Source of the DNA: Glaciimonas soli
GTDB taxonomy: Bacteria; Pseudomonadota; Gammaproteobacteria; Burkholderiales; Burkholderiaceae_D
Direction of reading: 5' to 3'
Assembly: GCF_009497155.1 (NCBI RefSeq)
Contig: NZ_WINI01000008.1
Span: 124,001-188,000 of the forward strand
DNA length: 64,000 nt
Under the pieces are notes generated by a model. That model saw only the letters and a program-made list of their open reading frames with translations. It was not told where the DNA came from and ran no database searches. This document shows positions 21,740-30,805 of this stretch, piece after piece; the stretch's first letter is position 1; every line of letters begins with the position of its first letter. The translations under genes were made by a program, and so were the position numbers.

Positions 21740-22084
21740 ATGGCAATTGAAAATATCAATTCAGCTTTTATTGAACCGAATAGCGTAAATAGTGCAACGA
21801 CACAGCCAGAGTTATTAGTCTCTGCAGTTTTACATTTGATGTCGCAATACACCGCGCAGCATCAAAACCACGCAGAAACAAATGGCTGCACCAAACTGGC
21901 ATCCGTTATTGAGCGACATTTGAAAGCGTTGGCAGCCCTGCCGAATTTGGCTCCTGTGTTACGCACGACTTGCCAGCAGTTATCGGAACAATGGGCAGCA
22001 GTAGTAGAGCGCACTATGCCGCGCGCTATAACAGAAGTACAAAAATTTGGTTTATTGACACGTTTAGTCAATGCTAGTCGCTAA
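21740..22084 (+). CDS. unknown protein inside the hemP-bfd-tonB cluster
   Basis: I do not recognise this 114-residue protein. It is mostly helical by appearance, with no signal peptide, no transmembrane helix and two cysteines (in NGCTKLASVIERHLKAL and RTTCQQLSEQW). The ATG at 21740 follows AGGGA at six bases; a GTG three bases earlier is also possible. It lies 39 bases after hemP and 50 bases before bfd, so co-transcription and a role in iron or haem handling are inferred from context only. Confidence 0.7.
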   Translation: MAIENINSAFIEPNSVNSATTQPELLVSAVLHLMSQYTAQHQNHAETNGCTKLASVIERHLKALAALPNLAPVLRTTCQQLSEQWAAVVERTMPRAITEVQKFGLLTRLVNASR

Positions 22085-22134
22085 TTAAGTAAGCAATAAG
22101 CAAGAAAAACGAGAACTCGTCCGCAGGATTAAAA

Positions 22135-22377
22135 ATGATTGTATGTGTTTGCAATAACGTCTCTGAGAAAAAAATTCGCCATGCAGTTGATGCAGGTATG
22201 GGATCAATGCGCGAGTTGCGTGATAACCTGGGTGTAGCCGCTTGCTGCGGCAAATGCCATGCATGCGCCAAAAATGTTTTGCGTGAGTGTCTTGATAATA
22301 ACGTTCCTGCAGCACGTAAACACATCCAAGACCAAATCCATGCTCTGATTTTTCAGCCTATGCCGCATGCAGCGTAA
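22135..22377 (+). CDS. bfd: Bacterioferritin-associated ferredoxin Bfd
   Basis: Bfd carries a [2Fe-2S] cluster and delivers electrons to bacterioferritin so stored iron can be released. The four cluster cysteines are visible as CVC near the start and CCGKCHAC at about 38-45 (the two spaced pairs being the ligands). 80 residues. The bfr gene lies about 1 kb downstream, with tonB between them. Confidence 0.93.
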   Translation: MIVCVCNNVSEKKIRHAVDAGMGSMRELRDNLGVAACCGKCHACAKNVLRECLDNNVPAARKHIQDQIHALIFQPMPHAA

Positions 22378-22397
22378 GTGTTGATGGATAGCCGTAC

Positions 22398-23141
22398 ATG
22401 AGTGCAACTTTCCCCTTGCCGCCATCAGGCTCGCCCCATTTCTCGATCACTGCAACGGCAAAAAGCTGGTCTCCCTCCGCACAGAAAAAGAAACGCCTGA
22501 TATCGCTAGGCATTATCCTTCTTCTACACATTGCACTTTTCCTTGCATTAAAAAATGGCCTGGTGCAGCAAGTAACGCTGGCCATTCCGCAGCAGATCGT
22601 CACTGTCTTTATTGCTCCTCAAGCTGCCTCGCAGCCGTCTAAACCAAAAGTCGTAACCCCCAAGGCTGTTCCTGTCGCCAAGAAAAATAGTGCGCCACCG
22701 CCTCCAATACCCGTCCCTGCAGCGAGTCGCACTCCAGCGCCCCCTATTGCAGCGCCAGTAGCAGAAACTGAATCACAACACGAAGATGTCTCAGAAGTCG
22801 CTACGGAGACCGCCATACCCGCTGCATCCCCTGCCGCGACCGTCGCTGCACCTACTCCCCGCACCATTACTTCTGGTATTGAATATATTCAGGAACCTCG
22901 CCCAGAATACCCTTCCTCGTCCAAGCGTATGGGTGAAGAAGGCAAAGTGATCATGCGCGTATTAATTAACGAAAAAGGCCGCGCTGAACGCATAGAAATA
23001 CAAAAAACCTCAGGCTATTCCCGTCTCGACGATGCCGCCAAACGCGCCATGCTGCGAGCACTATTCAAGCCTTATATGGAAAATGGCAAGGCAATACCGG
23101 TATATGCCATCGTGCCGATTAATTTCCAGTTATCAAATTAA
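22398..23141 (+). CDS. tonB: TonB energy transducer
   Basis: Links the ExbB/ExbD proton channel to outer-membrane siderophore and haem receptors. Order: cytoplasmic N-terminus, one transmembrane helix (about 34-53, LGIILLLHIALFLAL), a Pro/Ala/Lys-rich periplasmic spacer (about 75-150), and the C-terminal TonB domain with EYPSSSKRMGEEGKVIMRV and GYSRLDDAAKRAM. 247 residues. exbB/exbD are about 11.5 kb upstream. No receptor gene is in the window. Confidence 0.92.
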   Translation: MSATFPLPPSGSPHFSITATAKSWSPSAQKKKRLISLGIILLLHIALFLALKNGLVQQVTLAIPQQIVTVFIAPQAASQPSKPKVVTPKAVPVAKKNSAPPPPIPVPAASRTPAPPIAAPVAETESQHEDVSEVATETAIPAASPAATVAAPTPRTITSGIEYIQEPRPEYPSSSKRMGEEGKVIMRVLINEKGRAERIEIQKTSGYSRLDDAAKRAMLRALFKPYMENGKAIPVYAIVPINFQLSN

Positions 23142-23345
23142 TTCGTGAATAAGTAAGTCCGCCCAACGCCGCTACAGCGGCGCAGCGCCGGCCCCAAAAT
23201 AATAGTACGAATGATTCCTGCTAAAGAATGGTGATAAAGCTGGATAGCTGCGCTATCATTGCTGCGTTCTCCCTCGTAGCGGCCACCCCACAGGGTGATT
23301 TATTTCATCAACCGCTACAACGCTCCCATTTTTAGAGAGGCTCTT

Positions 23346-23816
23346 ATGCAAGGCGATAAACACATCATCAAACTCCTCAATGCGCAACTGACTAATGAGC
23401 TGACTGCGATCAATCAATATTTCCTGCATGCCCGCATGTATAAGCATTGGGGCCTGGAAAAATTAGGCAAAAAAGAATACGAAGAATCGATCGGCGAGAT
23501 GAAACACGCTGACAAGCTGATTGATCGTATTTTGATGCTAGGCGGCCTGCCTAATCTTCAAGCGTTGCACAAACTGATGATAGGCGAGACCACGCCAGAA
23601 ATGCTGGAATGTGATTTGAAACTCGAAAAAGGCGCGCAGAAAACCGTGAAAGAAGGTATCGCCGCCGCCGAAGCCGCAGCAGATTACATCTCGCGCGAAT
23701 TGTTCAAGGAAATTCTGGATGACACAGAAGAACATATCGACTGGCTGGAAACGCAAATCGAACTGATCGAAAAAGTTGGCATCCAAAATTACTTGCAAAG
23801 TCAGATGGAAGCGTAA
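23346..23816 (+). CDS. bfr: Bacterioferritin
   Basis: Iron-storage 24-mer with haem between subunits. Of the ferroxidase ligands known from E. coli, Glu18, Glu51, His54, Glu94 and His130 are present, and the haem ligand is Met52. Position 127, Glu in E. coli, is Thr in DDTEEHID by ungapped alignment. The ATG at 23346 (MQGDKH) follows AGAGAGG and gives 156 residues; the longer frame adds unlike sequence. It ends in a strong terminator. Confidence 0.95.
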   Translation: MQGDKHIIKLLNAQLTNELTAINQYFLHARMYKHWGLEKLGKKEYEESIGEMKHADKLIDRILMLGGLPNLQALHKLMIGETTPEMLECDLKLEKGAQKTVKEGIAAAEAAADYISRELFKEILDDTEEHIDWLETQIELIEKVGIQNYLQSQMEA

Positions 23817-23842
23817 AACAGCTTCTGGCTCTCTGTAAAAAT

Positions 23843-23888
23843 ACGAAAGGCACAAAATATCAGACTATTTTGTGCCTTTCGTGCTTTT
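23843..23888 (+). terminator. strong terminator of bfr
   Basis: Perfect 17-bp stem, ACGAAAGGCACAAAATA (23843-23859) with its complement at 23866-23882, a 6-base loop, then GCTTTTTC. It may also stop transcripts arriving from the convergent yggT. Confidence 0.85.
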
Positions 23889-23958
23889 TCGATATCCTAT
23901 TTTTATAGTTCAGCAGATGTCAGTTCAACTACAACGTCAATGCCGGCCTTTGCTTCAC

Positions 23959-24501
23959 TCAAGCCAACGATTGAATCAACGTGATAATCAATTGATGTAC
24001 CAGTCTTAGCAAAATCAATGCGACTAATGGCGATAAATCGACGTTCCCGAGCAAGGGAATAAAACGGCGCAACGGTCGCAACAAAGGGTCATTCAGGGCC
24101 CGTACAAAAGGCGCAAGCGGCGCTTGTGGGTTAACCCAACTGAAGATTGCATCAATGATCAATAAGGCGATCAACCCATAAAATACCCATTGAAAGAACA
24201 GCAACGCCGACATCGTCAGTAGCAAGGAGATATCCCATGCTCCGGCAATCACCAGATCCAACGCGATACACGCAATCGCCACCAGTACCGCACCCAGAAA
24301 ACTAGCCCAATCGTAGCCACTAAAACCGGGCAGGACTTTGCGTAACGGGCGTACCATCCAATCCGAAACGCTAAAAATAAACTGCGCCACTTGCTGTGGA
24401 GGTCGAACTTTTACCGCCTGTATCCAAAAACGCAGCAACAATACGCCACCAAGCACACTACCAGCAGTTTCAATAATTAAAGAAAAGGTATTCTGTAGCA
24501 C
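23959..24501 (-). CDS. YggT family inner-membrane protein
   Basis: 180 residues made of two similar halves, each with a YggT unit of two transmembrane helices and the typical NPLLRPLRRFIP motif (second half) or WMVRPLRKVLPG (first half). YggT proteins are thought to take part in osmotic or division-related functions, but the mechanism is not known. It starts with GTG behind AGAGAG. Confidence 0.88.
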   Translation of the reverse strand: MLQNTFSLIIETAGSVLGGVLLLRFWIQAVKVRPPQQVAQFIFSVSDWMVRPLRKVLPGFSGYDWASFLGAVLVAIACIALDLVIAGAWDISLLLTMSALLFFQWVFYGLIALLIIDAIFSWVNPQAPLAPFVRALNDPLLRPLRRFIPLLGNVDLSPLVALILLRLVHQLIITLIQSLA

Positions 24502-24541
24502 GGCGTGTTCTCTCTTTTAACCACATGACTAAATATCAGAT

Positions 24542-24656
24542 TAGGACTTACGCAAAACGGTCACGGCAACGCACTGTCCCAACTTTACCAACGTAGACAA
24601 CAGGTTAGTACGGCCAGCAAGCATAACGTCAAAGGGGCTGCTTTGCGTAAGCCCTA
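24542..24656. repeat. GGACTTACGCA element, copy A (115 bp)
   Basis: Ends TAGGACTTACGCAAA (24542-24556) and TTTGCGTAAGCCCTA (24642-24656) are inverted repeats with one mismatch. The interior shares GGCAACG and GGGGCTGCTTTGCG-type segments with copies B (38954-39040) and C (48185-48284). Non-coding. Confidence 0.8.
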
Positions 24657-24657
24657 A

Positions 24658-24698
24658 AAATAAAAACCCGCTGTATGGCATACAGCCATGCAGCGGGT
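24658..24698 (-). terminator. terminator of the H1-like gene
   Basis: Minus strand: ACCCGCTG (24698-24691) pairs with CAGCGGGT (24673-24666), with an inner ATGGC/GCCAT stem, followed by TTTTATTTTTA. Confidence 0.75.
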
Positions 24699-24745
24699 GA
24701 TGCCCAACATCTGAGGGCTGCTTACCTTGACCAACTGGTGCCAAA

Positions 24746-25549
24746 TTATGGGCGCGAACCAGTTGGAAACGGCCAAGCTGCTGCTGGGTTAAGTACAGTT
24801 TTCACTGCAGCTTCAACTGGCTTAACTACTACTTTTTTCACTGCTGGCTTTTTCACTGCAGCTTTAACTACTGGCTTGGCTACAGCTTTAGCTACTGGCT
24901 TAGCAGCGACTACTTTTTTCGCTACTGGCTTTTTAGCAGCAACTGCTTTTTTCACTACTGGCTTAGCAGCAGCAACTACTTTTTTAGCTGCAGGCTTAGC
25001 CGCTGGCTTTTTAGCAGCAACTACTTTTTTAGCTGCAGGTTTAGCCGCTGGCTTTTTAGCAGCAACTGCTTTTTTAGCTACTGGCTTTTTAGCAGCAACT
25101 ACTTTTTTAGCCACTGGCTTTTTAGCAGCAACTACTTTTTTAGCTACTGGCTTTTTAGCGGCAACTGCTTTTTTAGCTACTGGCTTTTTAGCAGCAACTA
25201 CTTTTTTAGCCACTGGCTTTTTAGCAGCAACTACTTTTTTAGCCACTGGCTTTTTAGCAGCAACTGCTTTTTTAGCTACTGGCTTTTTAGCAGCAACTGC
25301 TTTTTTAGCTACTGGCTTTTTAGCAGCAACTGCTTTTTTAGCTACTGGCTTTTTAGCAGCAACTGCTTTTTTAGCTGCAGGTTTAGCGGCAGCTTTAGCG
25401 ACTGGCTTTTTAGCAGCAACTACTTTTTTAGCTGCAGGTTTAGCAGCAGCTTTAGCTACTGGTTTTTTAGCAGCGACTGGCTTTTTAGCCACTACTGCTT
25501 TCTTTACAGCGGGTTTCTTCGCTGCTGGTTTTTTTGCGGCTGTTGCCAT
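24746..25549 (-). CDS. Histone H1-like, Ala/Lys/Pro/Val repeat DNA-binding protein
   Basis: A 267-residue, extremely basic protein built almost wholly of AAKKPVAKK-type units (an 11-residue, 33-bp repeat between about 25020 and 25380), resembling the C-terminal tail of histone H1, AlgP and HctB-like proteins. It should bind DNA non-specifically and compact or protect it. Only the last 20 or so residues (NPAAAWPFPTGSRP) break the pattern. GGAG precedes the ATG. The first 12 residues are identical to those of the SWIB protein at 38459. The repeats probably make copy number variable between strains. Confidence 0.85.
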   Translation of the reverse strand: MATAAKKPAAKKPAVKKAVVAKKPVAAKKPVAKAAAKPAAKKVVAAKKPVAKAAAKPAAKKAVAAKKPVAKKAVAAKKPVAKKAVAAKKPVAKKAVAAKKPVAKKVVAAKKPVAKKVVAAKKPVAKKAVAAKKPVAKKVVAAKKPVAKKVVAAKKPVAKKAVAAKKPAAKPAAKKVVAAKKPAAKPAAKKVVAAAKPVVKKAVAAKKPVAKKVVAAKPVAKAVAKPVVKAAVKKPAVKKVVVKPVEAAVKTVLNPAAAWPFPTGSRP

Positions 25550-25605
25550 TTTGTTTCTCCTTCACGTGATGAGAAAAGTAAAACTTCAGTTTGGAAACCC
25601 GACGA

Positions 25606-25621
25606 CACCATCGCGATGGTG
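25606..25621. promoter_or_regulatory. perfect 16-bp palindrome upstream of the H1-like gene
   Basis: CACCATCG followed directly by CGATGGTG, 57-72 bases upstream of the ATG at 25549. It could be an operator for a dimeric regulator; no known consensus is recognised. Confidence 0.4.
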
Positions 25622-25713
25622 GCGGCGGATTATTCATCGGCGCAATCAACTCTGCTTGCGCTAATGAATTCGGCACCAGCTGAACTGCTCCATCCCCTCA
25701 TTGATGCAGCACT

Positions 25714-25836
25714 TCAGCCATCTTTGACTAGATCGTCTTCATCGCCATGATCTGAATAAGAACCTTCCAGAGGTTCGCAACGTCCGGCGGCAACGACTTT
25801 CGTCAATATGCAGGCACCGTCATCTTGTGCCTGCAT
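25714..25836 (-). CDS. possible small acidic protein (40 residues)
   Basis: ATG at 25836, TGA at 25714-25716. The product begins MQAQDDGACILTKVV and ends in an acidic stretch (SDHGDEDDLVKDG). The reading frame stays open for about 15 codons further upstream (up to a TGA) without an ATG or GTG, and the codons used look like those of neighbouring genes. No clear ribosome site is seen. It could be a true small gene, the tail of a decayed gene, or chance. It stands alone between nrdB and the H1-like gene. Confidence 0.25.
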   Translation of the reverse strand: MQAQDDGACILTKVVAAGRCEPLEGSYSDHGDEDDLVKDG

Positions 25837-25956
25837 CGGAATTTTGTATTGCTGGTATAACGTAACGGTTTTAAAACACTGTCTTCAACTGCGTTTTAAA
25901 CACCTTAAAAAATTAAAGGGCTGCTTGTACTTCTCTTGTGCTTCTCATTTATCCAA

Positions 25957-25997
25957 AGAAAACGCCGCCATACTCGATCAATTCGAGATAAGCGGCG
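25957..25997 (-). terminator. probable distal terminator of nrdAB
   Basis: On the minus strand a CGCCGC/GCGGCG outer stem and a CTCGA/TCGAG inner stem, separated by a symmetric 4-base internal loop, are followed by TTTTCTTT. It lies about 200 bases past the nrdB stop. The stretch in between has only a CGGTGTGT/ACACACCG inverted repeat (about 26060-26092). Confidence 0.5.
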
Positions 25998-26194
25998 ACG
26001 ACAGATAAGAGCTTTTCAGTCTTGGGCTGTTCATTAATTTTGGAACTACCTTTCGGTTATACGGTGTGTTTGCATTTCTTCGACCACACACCGCATGCTT
26101 CCGTTCACCTCAATCATGTGTTTATCATGTTTACTAAAAAATTGCGAATGATTTATTACAAACTCGAACAAACTAGTCAAAATTCGTTTCGCTA

Positions 26195-27340
26195 TCATTC
26201 CCAATTCAGCGCACCGCCAGTTTGATATTCAATGACGCGTGTCTCAAAAAAGTTGCGCTCTTTTTTTAGATCGATCATCTCGCTCATCCAGGGGAAGGGA
26301 TTTTCTTCCTGAGGGAACATCTGATCTAAACCGATTTGTTGTGCGCGGCGATTTGCGATGAATCTCAAATAGCCTTTAAACATAGTCGCATTCAAACCGA
26401 GTACTCCTCGCGGCATTGTATCTTCTGCGTAACGATATTCCAACTCTACTGCACTTAAAAACAACGCTTTAATCTCATCGCGGAATGCCTGCGTCCACAA
26501 ATGCGGGTTTTCCATCTTGATCGTGTTGATTAAATCGATGCCGAAGTTACAGTGCATCGACTCATCGCGCAAAATATATTGGTACTGTTCAGCTGCACCC
26601 ATCATCTTGTTTTGACGGCCCAGCGCAAGGATCTGCGTGAAGCCGACATAGAAGAACAGGCCTTCCATGATGCAAGCAAAGACGATCAGCGACTTCAATA
26701 ATTTCTGATCGTTTTCAGTTGTGCCGGTTTTGAATTCCGGATCGGTCAGCGTATTAATAAAGGGAATCAGGAATTCGTCTTTATCGCGAATTGATTTCAC
26801 TTCGTGATAGGCATTAAAGATTTCTGCTTCGTCCAAACCCAGCGACTCAACGATATATTGATATGCGTGTGTGTGGATAGCCTCTTCAAAAGCCTGACGT
26901 AATAAGTACTGACGGCATTCCGGCGCCGTAATGTGGCGATAGGTTCCCAATACGATATTGTTGGCGGCCAGCGAATCGGCGGTGACGAAAAAGCCCAGGT
27001 TACGCTTGACCAGGCGACGCTCGTCATCGGTCAAACCATTCGGGTTTTTCCATAGTTCGATATCACGCTGCATGTTGATTTCTTGCGGCATCCAATGGTT
27101 AGCGCAACCGGCCAGATACTTATCCCACGCCCATTTGTATTTAAATGGCACCAATTGATTGACGTCAGTATGGCCATTGATGATGCGTTTGTCCGCAGCA
27201 CTAACGCGCTGAGTGGTATCGACTGCAGGCGCAGCAGTCGGAGCGGCTGCTTCTGGCGTGTAATCAAACACCGATGCGGATTGTGGCGCCGCTGGCGGTC
27301 GCGCTGGCGTTGGACTTGCTGATTCATCCCATGAGAGCAT
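26195..27340 (-). CDS. nrdB: Class Ia ribonucleotide reductase, beta subunit
   Basis: Holds the diiron-tyrosyl radical that starts reduction of ribonucleotides by NrdA. The 381-residue ferritin-fold protein has the iron-ligand segments [30 protein letters not shown] and [16 protein letters not shown]. The C-terminal tail ending GGALNWE is the kind of tail that docks into NrdA. The N-terminal 50 residues are Pro/Ala-rich and low in complexity. Lies 190 bases after nrdA and is probably transcribed from the same NrdR-controlled promoter. Confidence 0.96.
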   Translation of the reverse strand: MLSWDESASPTPARPPAAPQSASVFDYTPEAAAPTAAPAVDTTQRVSAADKRIINGHTDVNQLVPFKYKWAWDKYLAGCANHWMPQEINMQRDIELWKNPNGLTDDERRLVKRNLGFFVTADSLAANNIVLGTYRHITAPECRQYLLRQAFEEAIHTHAYQYIVESLGLDEAEIFNAYHEVKSIRDKDEFLIPFINTLTDPEFKTGTTENDQKLLKSLIVFACIMEGLFFYVGFTQILALGRQNKMMGAAEQYQYILRDESMHCNFGIDLINTIKMENPHLWTQAFRDEIKALFLSAVELEYRYAEDTMPRGVLGLNATMFKGYLRFIANRRAQQIGLDQMFPQEENPFPWMSEMIDLKKERNFFETRVIEYQTGGALNWE

Positions 27341-27531
27341 TTTTCTTCCTTCACTTTATCTTTTGATTAACGCGTTATTTAATAGTTCAAACGCGCTAAC
27401 GAATTCTTGACTGCACCCCTCTTCCGCTTGCGTAAGAAGGGCTGGGAGAAGGCATGCTACTCAACTATCTTGAGTACATTCCCTCTCCCTCGATCTCTCC
27501 CCCGCAAACAGACGAAAGGAGCAAAACATTA

Positions 27532-30513
27532 TTACTGGCAAGCCTCACACTCTTCAAAACCAGGATCTCCTGGACGCATAGTGCAAGCTGGGCCGTCCAA
27601 CACAATCTCCGCGCTCGATGCTGCAACTGCCGCTTGTGCGCCATAAGTCGCCATCGCACCGCCACTAGCGCCGCCATCAACCGACACCGCATTCAACGCA
27701 CCGGTTTTGGTCGTCGATTTTTCGGTATGCGTAGCGCCGATGGTGCGCAGATAGTAAGTCGTTTTCAAACCACGCAACCACGCCAGCTTGTAAGTCTCGT
27801 CCAGCTTCTTACCTGATGCGCCTGCCATATAGATATTCAGCGATTGCGCTTGATCTATCCATTTTTGACGACGCGATGCTGCTTCTACCAACCAGGATGG
27901 CTCAACTTCAAAAGCAGTCGCGTAGATGGAACGCAAATCTTGCGGGATGCGATCGATCTTGGCTAAGCTACCGTCAAAGTACTTGAGATCGGAGATCATT
28001 ACTTCATCCCACAAGCCACGTGCTTTCAAGTCACGTACCAAATATTCATTGATTTCCGTGAATTCGCCAGACAGATTCGACTTCACGTACAGATTTTGAT
28101 AAGTCGGCTCGATACAAGCTGAAACACCAATGATGTTAGAAATGGTTGCCGTCGGTGCAATCGCCACACAATTGGAGTTACGCATACCGAATTGCTGAAT
28201 ACGGGCACGTAGTTCAGTCCAATCCAGCGATGCCGACAGATCTGTCTCCAGATAGCCGCCGCGCTCTTCTTGCAGTAATTTGAGAGAATCTTGCGGCAAA
28301 ATACCGCGATCCCACAACGAACCTTGATAAGAACTGTAACGACCACGTTCCTCTGCCAAGTCGGTCGAAGCCCAATAAGCGTTGTAGCAAACCAGTTCCA
28401 TCGACTTATCGGCAAATTCCACCGCTTCTTGCGAAGCGTAAGGAATGCGCATCATGTGCAAGCAATCCTGGAAACCCATGATGCCCAGACCAACCGGACG
28501 ATGACGCAAATTGGAGTCACGTGCTTTCTTGACAGCGTAGTAATTAATATCGATCACGTTATCGAGCATACGCATCGCTGTCTTAATAGTTTTTTGCAGC
28601 TTAACCGGATCCAGCTGACCGTCTTTCATATGCGCTGGCAAGTTGACCGAACCCAGATTACAGACGGCGATTTCGCTTTCGTTGGTGTTCAAAGTGATCT
28701 CTGTACACAAGTTCGAGCTATGCACCATACCAATATGCTGCTGTGGTGAACGAATGTTGCATGGATCTTTGAACGTAATCCAAGGATGGCCAGTTTCAAA
28801 TAGCATCGACAACATCTTGCGCCACAAATCGAGCGCCTGCAGCTTTTTAAAGACGCGCAATTCGCCACGAGCCGCTTTGGCTTCATAGCCTACATAAGCC
28901 TCTTCAAAAGCCTTACCTACTTTGTCATGCAAATCTGGCGTATCGCTTGGTGAGAATAAAGTCCAATCGCCCTTTTCCATCACGCGCTTCATGAACAGAT
29001 CGGGAATCCAGTTTGCGGTATTCATATCATGCGTACGGCGACGATCATCGCCGGTGTTTTTACGCAGCTCGAGGAATTCCTCGATATCCATATGCCAAGT
29101 TTCCAGATAAGCGCACACCGCGCCTTTGCGCTTACCACCTTGATTGACCGCCACAGCCGTGTCGTTAACTACTTTCAAGAACGGCACCACGCCTTGTGAC
29201 TTGCCGTTAGTGCCTTTGATATGCGCACCCAACGCCCGTACCGGCGTCCAGTCATTACCCAGACCACCAGCGTATTTCGCCAGCAAAGCATTTTCTTTGA
29301 TAGCGTCGTAAATACCTTCCAGATCATCCGACACCGTGGTCAGATAACAGGATGACAATTGCGAACGCACCGTGCCGGAGTTAAACAGCGTTGGTGTCGA
29401 GCTCATGAAATCAAAACTGGACAACAAGTTATAAAACTCGATAGCGCGCGCTTCACGATCAATCTCGTTCAATGCCAGGCCCATCGCTACCCGCATGTAA
29501 AACGCTTGCGGCATTTCAATTCGTGTACCGTGGATATGTAAGAAATAACGATCATACAAAGTTTGTAAGCCAATATAAGCAAATTGCAGATCACGCTCCG
29601 GTTTCAGCGCCTCAGCCAGCTTCTTCAAATCGAATTGACCAAGTTTGGCGTCCAACAGGTCGGCCTCAATACCCTTTTTGATATATTTCGGGAAATAAGC
29701 TATATATTCTGCAGGTGCATCCGCTTGTGCGACCTCTTTAGCGAACACTTCTTTACGGATGGTATGCATCAGCAAGCGTGCGGTGACGGTACTGTAAGCA
29801 GGGTCTTTTTCCATCAAAGCGCGCGCTGCCAGAATCGCTGATTTATGCAATTCTTCCACTGGCACACCGTCGTACAGATTTTTGACGGTTTCAGCCAAAA
29901 TAGCCTCGGCATCGACGTGTTTTTCCAAACCGATACACGCCGCATCAATCAGATCGCGCACTTGCTGCATATCGAGCGCACGACGCTGACCGTCTTCCGT
30001 GACAAATAAGGTTGCATGCGCGGCTGTACCAGCCTCTGCGCCAGCATTAGCTTGCTGCTGTGAGCGTTCTCCCATCCGTTTAGCGCGATACAAAACGTAG
30101 GCACGCGCCACGTCATGTTCGCCAGAGCGCATCAAGGATAGTTCGACTTGATCCTGAATATCTTCAATATGGAAAGTACCACCGGTCGGTTGACGACGTA
30201 CTAATGCTTTGACCACGTTGGAGGTGAGTTGCTCGACCAGTTCACGTACGCGTGCCGATGCCGCGCCTTGACCGCCGTTGACGGCCAAAAATGCTTTAGT
30301 CACAGCGATCGAGATTTTCGATGGCTCAAACCCGACCACTGCGCCATTGCGGCGGATGATGCGGTAATCTCCGAAACCAACTGTGCCAACTGGGGCGTTA
30401 ACATTGCTAGCGGCACTGGCAGCTGCACTTGTACTAGCCTGCGATGAAGCAGCGCTTGATGCCTCTCCGTGTTCGGCTGAAGATTTAACGGAGATGTCTT
30501 GAGTAGATTGCAC
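27532..30513 (-). CDS. nrdA: Class Ia ribonucleotide reductase, alpha subunit with two ATP-cones
   Basis: Catalytic subunit that makes deoxyribonucleotides for DNA synthesis. At 993 residues it is much longer than E. coli NrdA (761). The extra length is an N-terminal low-complexity leader (1-45), one ATP-cone (about 50-150, IRRNGAVVGFEPSKISIAV) and a second ATP-cone (about 165-260, TEDGQRRALDMQQVRDLID), as in Pseudomonas enzymes. The barrel domain and the C-terminal CEAC redox pair follow. The start is GTG at 30513 with GGAGG four bases upstream. Paired NrdR boxes lie about 300 bases upstream. Confidence 0.96.
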   Translation of the reverse strand: MQSTQDISVKSSAEHGEASSAASSQASTSAAASAASNVNAPVGTVGFGDYRIIRRNGAVVGFEPSKISIAVTKAFLAVNGGQGAASARVRELVEQLTSNVVKALVRRQPTGGTFHIEDIQDQVELSLMRSGEHDVARAYVLYRAKRMGERSQQQANAGAEAGTAAHATLFVTEDGQRRALDMQQVRDLIDAACIGLEKHVDAEAILAETVKNLYDGVPVEELHKSAILAARALMEKDPAYSTVTARLLMHTIRKEVFAKEVAQADAPAEYIAYFPKYIKKGIEADLLDAKLGQFDLKKLAEALKPERDLQFAYIGLQTLYDRYFLHIHGTRIEMPQAFYMRVAMGLALNEIDREARAIEFYNLLSSFDFMSSTPTLFNSGTVRSQLSSCYLTTVSDDLEGIYDAIKENALLAKYAGGLGNDWTPVRALGAHIKGTNGKSQGVVPFLKVVNDTAVAVNQGGKRKGAVCAYLETWHMDIEEFLELRKNTGDDRRRTHDMNTANWIPDLFMKRVMEKGDWTLFSPSDTPDLHDKVGKAFEEAYVGYEAKAARGELRVFKKLQALDLWRKMLSMLFETGHPWITFKDPCNIRSPQQHIGMVHSSNLCTEITLNTNESEIAVCNLGSVNLPAHMKDGQLDPVKLQKTIKTAMRMLDNVIDINYYAVKKARDSNLRHRPVGLGIMGFQDCLHMMRIPYASQEAVEFADKSMELVCYNAYWASTDLAEERGRYSSYQGSLWDRGILPQDSLKLLQEERGGYLETDLSASLDWTELRARIQQFGMRNSNCVAIAPTATISNIIGVSACIEPTYQNLYVKSNLSGEFTEINEYLVRDLKARGLWDEVMISDLKYFDGSLAKIDRIPQDLRSIYATAFEVEPSWLVEAASRRQKWIDQAQSLNIYMAGASGKKLDETYKLAWLRGLKTTYYLRTIGATHTEKSTTKTGALNAVSVDGGASGGAMATYGAQAAVAASSAEIVLDGPACTMRPGDPGFEECEACQ

Positions 30514-30805
30514 TTGGCCTCCCGAGCTGATATGACAGACATAAAATGCCTGTCGTGAATGATAAGTTACTGATTAAATTAAAAACAAATACAAATACAA
30601 ATACGAATACAAAAGTCACTGAAAAATCAGAACTAATATAGCAAGTCAAATGTGAGGGTCCGCTTCAGGCCCATCCAACATGAATACCAAAAAGATAGAA
30701 AACCACCTTACGGGTGTATGCAGACAGTGATGCAGAAAATACGTACCAATAAAACCTGAAACAGCAAAAATGAAGAATAGAACTTAATAACTACAAGCTT
30801 CAGCG

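Noticed and set aside
23142-23345. Possible structured RNA or REP between tonB and bfr (CGCTACAGCGGCGCAGCG region)
   Set aside because: Only short overlapping GC-rich complementarities are seen; no clear stem with defined ends or resemblance to the other repeats.
25020-25380. CRISPR-like array suggested by regular 33-bp repeats
   Set aside because: The units are directly adjacent without unique spacers and encode an in-frame protein repeat.
24675-25664. Long plus-strand open frame (329 residues) across the H1-like gene
   Set aside because: It is the antisense of a low-complexity repeat; its product is a monotonous TGFLAAT-type repeat and it has no independent gene signature. The minus-strand H1-like frame has a ribosome site, a terminator and known relatives.
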